From the NCBI GenBank assembly GCA_002440825.1, contig DJVH01000126.1:851-6706 (forward strand): a DNA stretch of 5,856 nucleotides, read 5' to 3'. Position numbers and translations under genes: made by a program. The DNA comes from Bacteriovoracaceae bacterium UBA6261 (GTDB lineage Bacteria > Bdellovibrionota > Bacteriovoracia > Bacteriovoracales > Bacteriovoracaceae). Shown here piece by piece: positions 4,745-5,856 of this stretch (positions are counted from its first letter, which is position 1; every line of letters begins with the position of its first letter). The notes under the pieces are model-generated. The model searched no databases. It had not been told where the DNA came from and saw only the letters and a list, made by a program, of their open reading frames with translations.

Positions 4745-5856
4745 ATTAAGCTTTAAGGAGTATGGAGGGTAGAAAAAACTGACAAGTGTCATATTCCCCT
4801 GAATTAAAACTGCTTTCTCATGCGAAAATGTTTTGTACCCAAAGTATCCGTGATAACTGCCGGTTCCGGAGTGACCGACTCCTCCAAACGGCAAATTTGG
4901 ATTAGCGAGATGTAAAATAACATTATTTACAACGGCCCCACCTGAAGTTGTTTTCGCTAAAATTTCTTTGGCAAAGTTTTTTCGTTTCGTAAAAATATAC
5001 AAAGCAAGAGGTTTCTCTTTGCTTCTGATGTGGTCAACAACTTCATCGATTGTTTTATAAACAATTAAAGGAAGAACGGGACCAAAGATTTCATCTTCCA
5101 TAATCGCTGACTGCAATGATGTTTCAATTAAAGTGGGTGGAAGATAATTCTCTTCACGAAGAGCTTCACCTGAAATCAAATTTGTTTCATTCTGAATTTT
5201 ATTTTGAATGCGGTCAAAAGATTTGTTGTCTATCAGACGTGCATAATCCAAAGTGCGCACTCTCTCCAGTTCAGTCTCTCCATAACTTTTAAAAACAAAC
5301 TGACGAAACAAATGAATAAATTCTTCTTTCAGATTTTCCGGAACAAAAACATAATCCGGGGCCACACAAGTCTGTCCACCATTGACAAATTTTCCCCAGA
5401 CAATTCTCTTCACTGATTCATTCAGTTCGACATCGCTGTCGATGATGACCGGTGATTTTCCCCCCAGCTCCAAGGTGACGGACGTGAGATTCTTCGCGGC
5501 CGCTGCCATAATTTTTTTTCCAACGGCCGTGCTTCCGGTAAAGAAGATGTGATCAAAAGGCAATTCCAGAAGTTTTTCAGCGAGATCAATCTCCCCTATC
5601 ACAACACTTACTTCTTCAGGAGGAAAAACGGCATTGAGTATTTCAGAGAGGATTTGCCCCGTGTACGGTGTTTTTTCAGAGGGTCTGGCCATGGAACAGT
5701 TTCCAGCTGCCACTGCGGCGATAAGAGGATTGAGAAGGAGTGAAAAAGGATAATTCCATGGAGCGAGAATCAACACGACACCTTTTGCTTCATAATGAAT
5801 TTCAGAGCGTGCTCCAAAAAGCGTCAGGGGTGTCCTGACCTTTTTAGGCTTCATCC
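4709..5856 (-). CDS. Class 3 aldehyde dehydrogenase, C-terminal ~380 residues (N-terminus beyond right edge)
   Basis: An NAD(P)-dependent aldehyde dehydrogenase of the ALDH3 type (fatty/coniferyl aldehyde oxidisers), converting aldehydes to carboxylates. The frame is still open at the right edge. Family members run about 450-480 residues, so roughly 70-90 are missing and the ATG at 5852-5854 is probably internal. Numbering from that Met, the motifs are APWNYP 31-36, A-R57-P-S-E, FTGSTAVGK 105-113, catalytic base E129 in ELGGK, nucleophile C163 in GGQTCVAPDY, E255-I-F-G-P, and NPNLPFGGVGHSG at 318-330. The C-terminal F-S-H-E-K and YPPY motifs (343-365) are marks of class 3. Both catalytic residues are intact. 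The usual cofactor-binding Lys of the KPSE motif is Arg57. The stop is TAG at 4709-4711 inside a long inverted repeat, and a 97-bp gap separates it from the Cache gene. Substrate cannot be read from sequence; medium or long-chain aliphatic aldehydes are a reasonable guess. Confidence 0.93.
   Translation of the reverse strand, partial: MKPKKVRTPLTLFGARSEIHYEAKGVVLILAPWNYPFSLLLNPLIAAVAAGNCSMARPSEKTPYTGQILSEILNAVFPPEEVSVVIGEIDLAEKLLELPFDHIFFTGSTAVGKKIMAAAAKNLTSVTLELGGKSPVIIDSDVELNESVKRIVWGKFVNGGQTCVAPDYVFVPENLKEEFIHLFRQFVFKSYGETELERVRTLDYARLIDNKSFDRIQNKIQNETNLISGEALREENYLPPTLIETSLQSAIMEDEIFGPVLPLIVYKTIDEVVDHIRSKEKPLALYIFTKRKNFAKEILAKTTSGGAVVNNVILHLANPNLPFGGVGHSGTGSYHGYFGYKTFSHEKAVLIQGNMTLVSFFYPPYSLKLNKIAFKFLRFFE
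5816..5845. repeat. Terminator-shaped hairpin inside the aldehyde dehydrogenase coding region
   Basis: AAAAAG plus GTCAGG pairs with CCTGAC plus CTTTTT around the 5-nt loop GGTGT, giving 12 base pairs with one bulged base (5822). On both strands a T-run forms the 3' side of the stem, so the shape resembles a bidirectional intrinsic terminator. It lies in codons for K-K-V-R-T-P-L-T-L-F, before the first cofactor-binding motif, so the pairing may be incidental to the coding sequence. I list it as a structure, not as a functional terminator. Confidence 0.45.

Noticed and set aside
5852..5854. ATG as the true start of the aldehyde dehydrogenase
   Set aside because: The frame stays open to the window edge and ALDH3 proteins need about 70-90 further N-terminal residues, so this Met is most likely internal.

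Overview
The window is a bacterial chromosome segment of moderate, slightly AT-rich composition. All six genes I can support lie on the minus strand, so transcription runs from the right edge to the left. The likely source is a Gram-negative, motile, predatory-type bacterium of the Bdellovibrionota (Bacteriovorax/Peredibacter/Bdellovibrio relatives). The reasons are the wording of the chemoreceptor hairpin tip (QTKLLSFNAS...EHGKGF), a lipoprotein and a periplasmic Cache protein with clear export signals, and the base composition. The lineage is an inference from remembered sequence patterns, not a search result.

Layout, in order of transcription: (1) 5856-4709, the C-terminal ~380 residues of a class 3 aldehyde dehydrogenase whose N-terminus lies beyond the right edge. 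A perfect 12-bp inverted repeat straddles its stop codon. (2) A 97-bp gap with a candidate promoter and an overlapping small palindrome. (3) 4611-4132, a secreted 159-residue single-Cache protein. (4) 4106-2079, a 675-residue methyl-accepting chemotaxis protein with a periplasmic double-Cache-type sensor and no recognisable HAMP domain. (5) 2041-758, an RmuC-family protein. (6) 755-300, a DUF962/Mpo1-like membrane protein that starts at GTG two bases after the rmuC stop. (7) A 99-bp gap. (8) 200-1, the N-terminal 66 codons of a small lipoprotein that runs off the left edge.

Spacings of 25, 37 and 2 bp make 4611-300 a plausible single transcription unit: a periplasmic Cache protein, a chemoreceptor, a DNA-maintenance protein and a lipid-linked enzyme. 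The Cache protein and chemoreceptor are the pair most likely to share a sensory role. The flanking aldehyde dehydrogenase and the Mpo1-like protein resemble enzymes that act in consecutive steps of long-chain-base breakdown in yeast, which is suggestive but unproven here. I see no tRNA, rRNA, CRISPR array, insertion sequence or other mobile element, and no frameshift in any gene.
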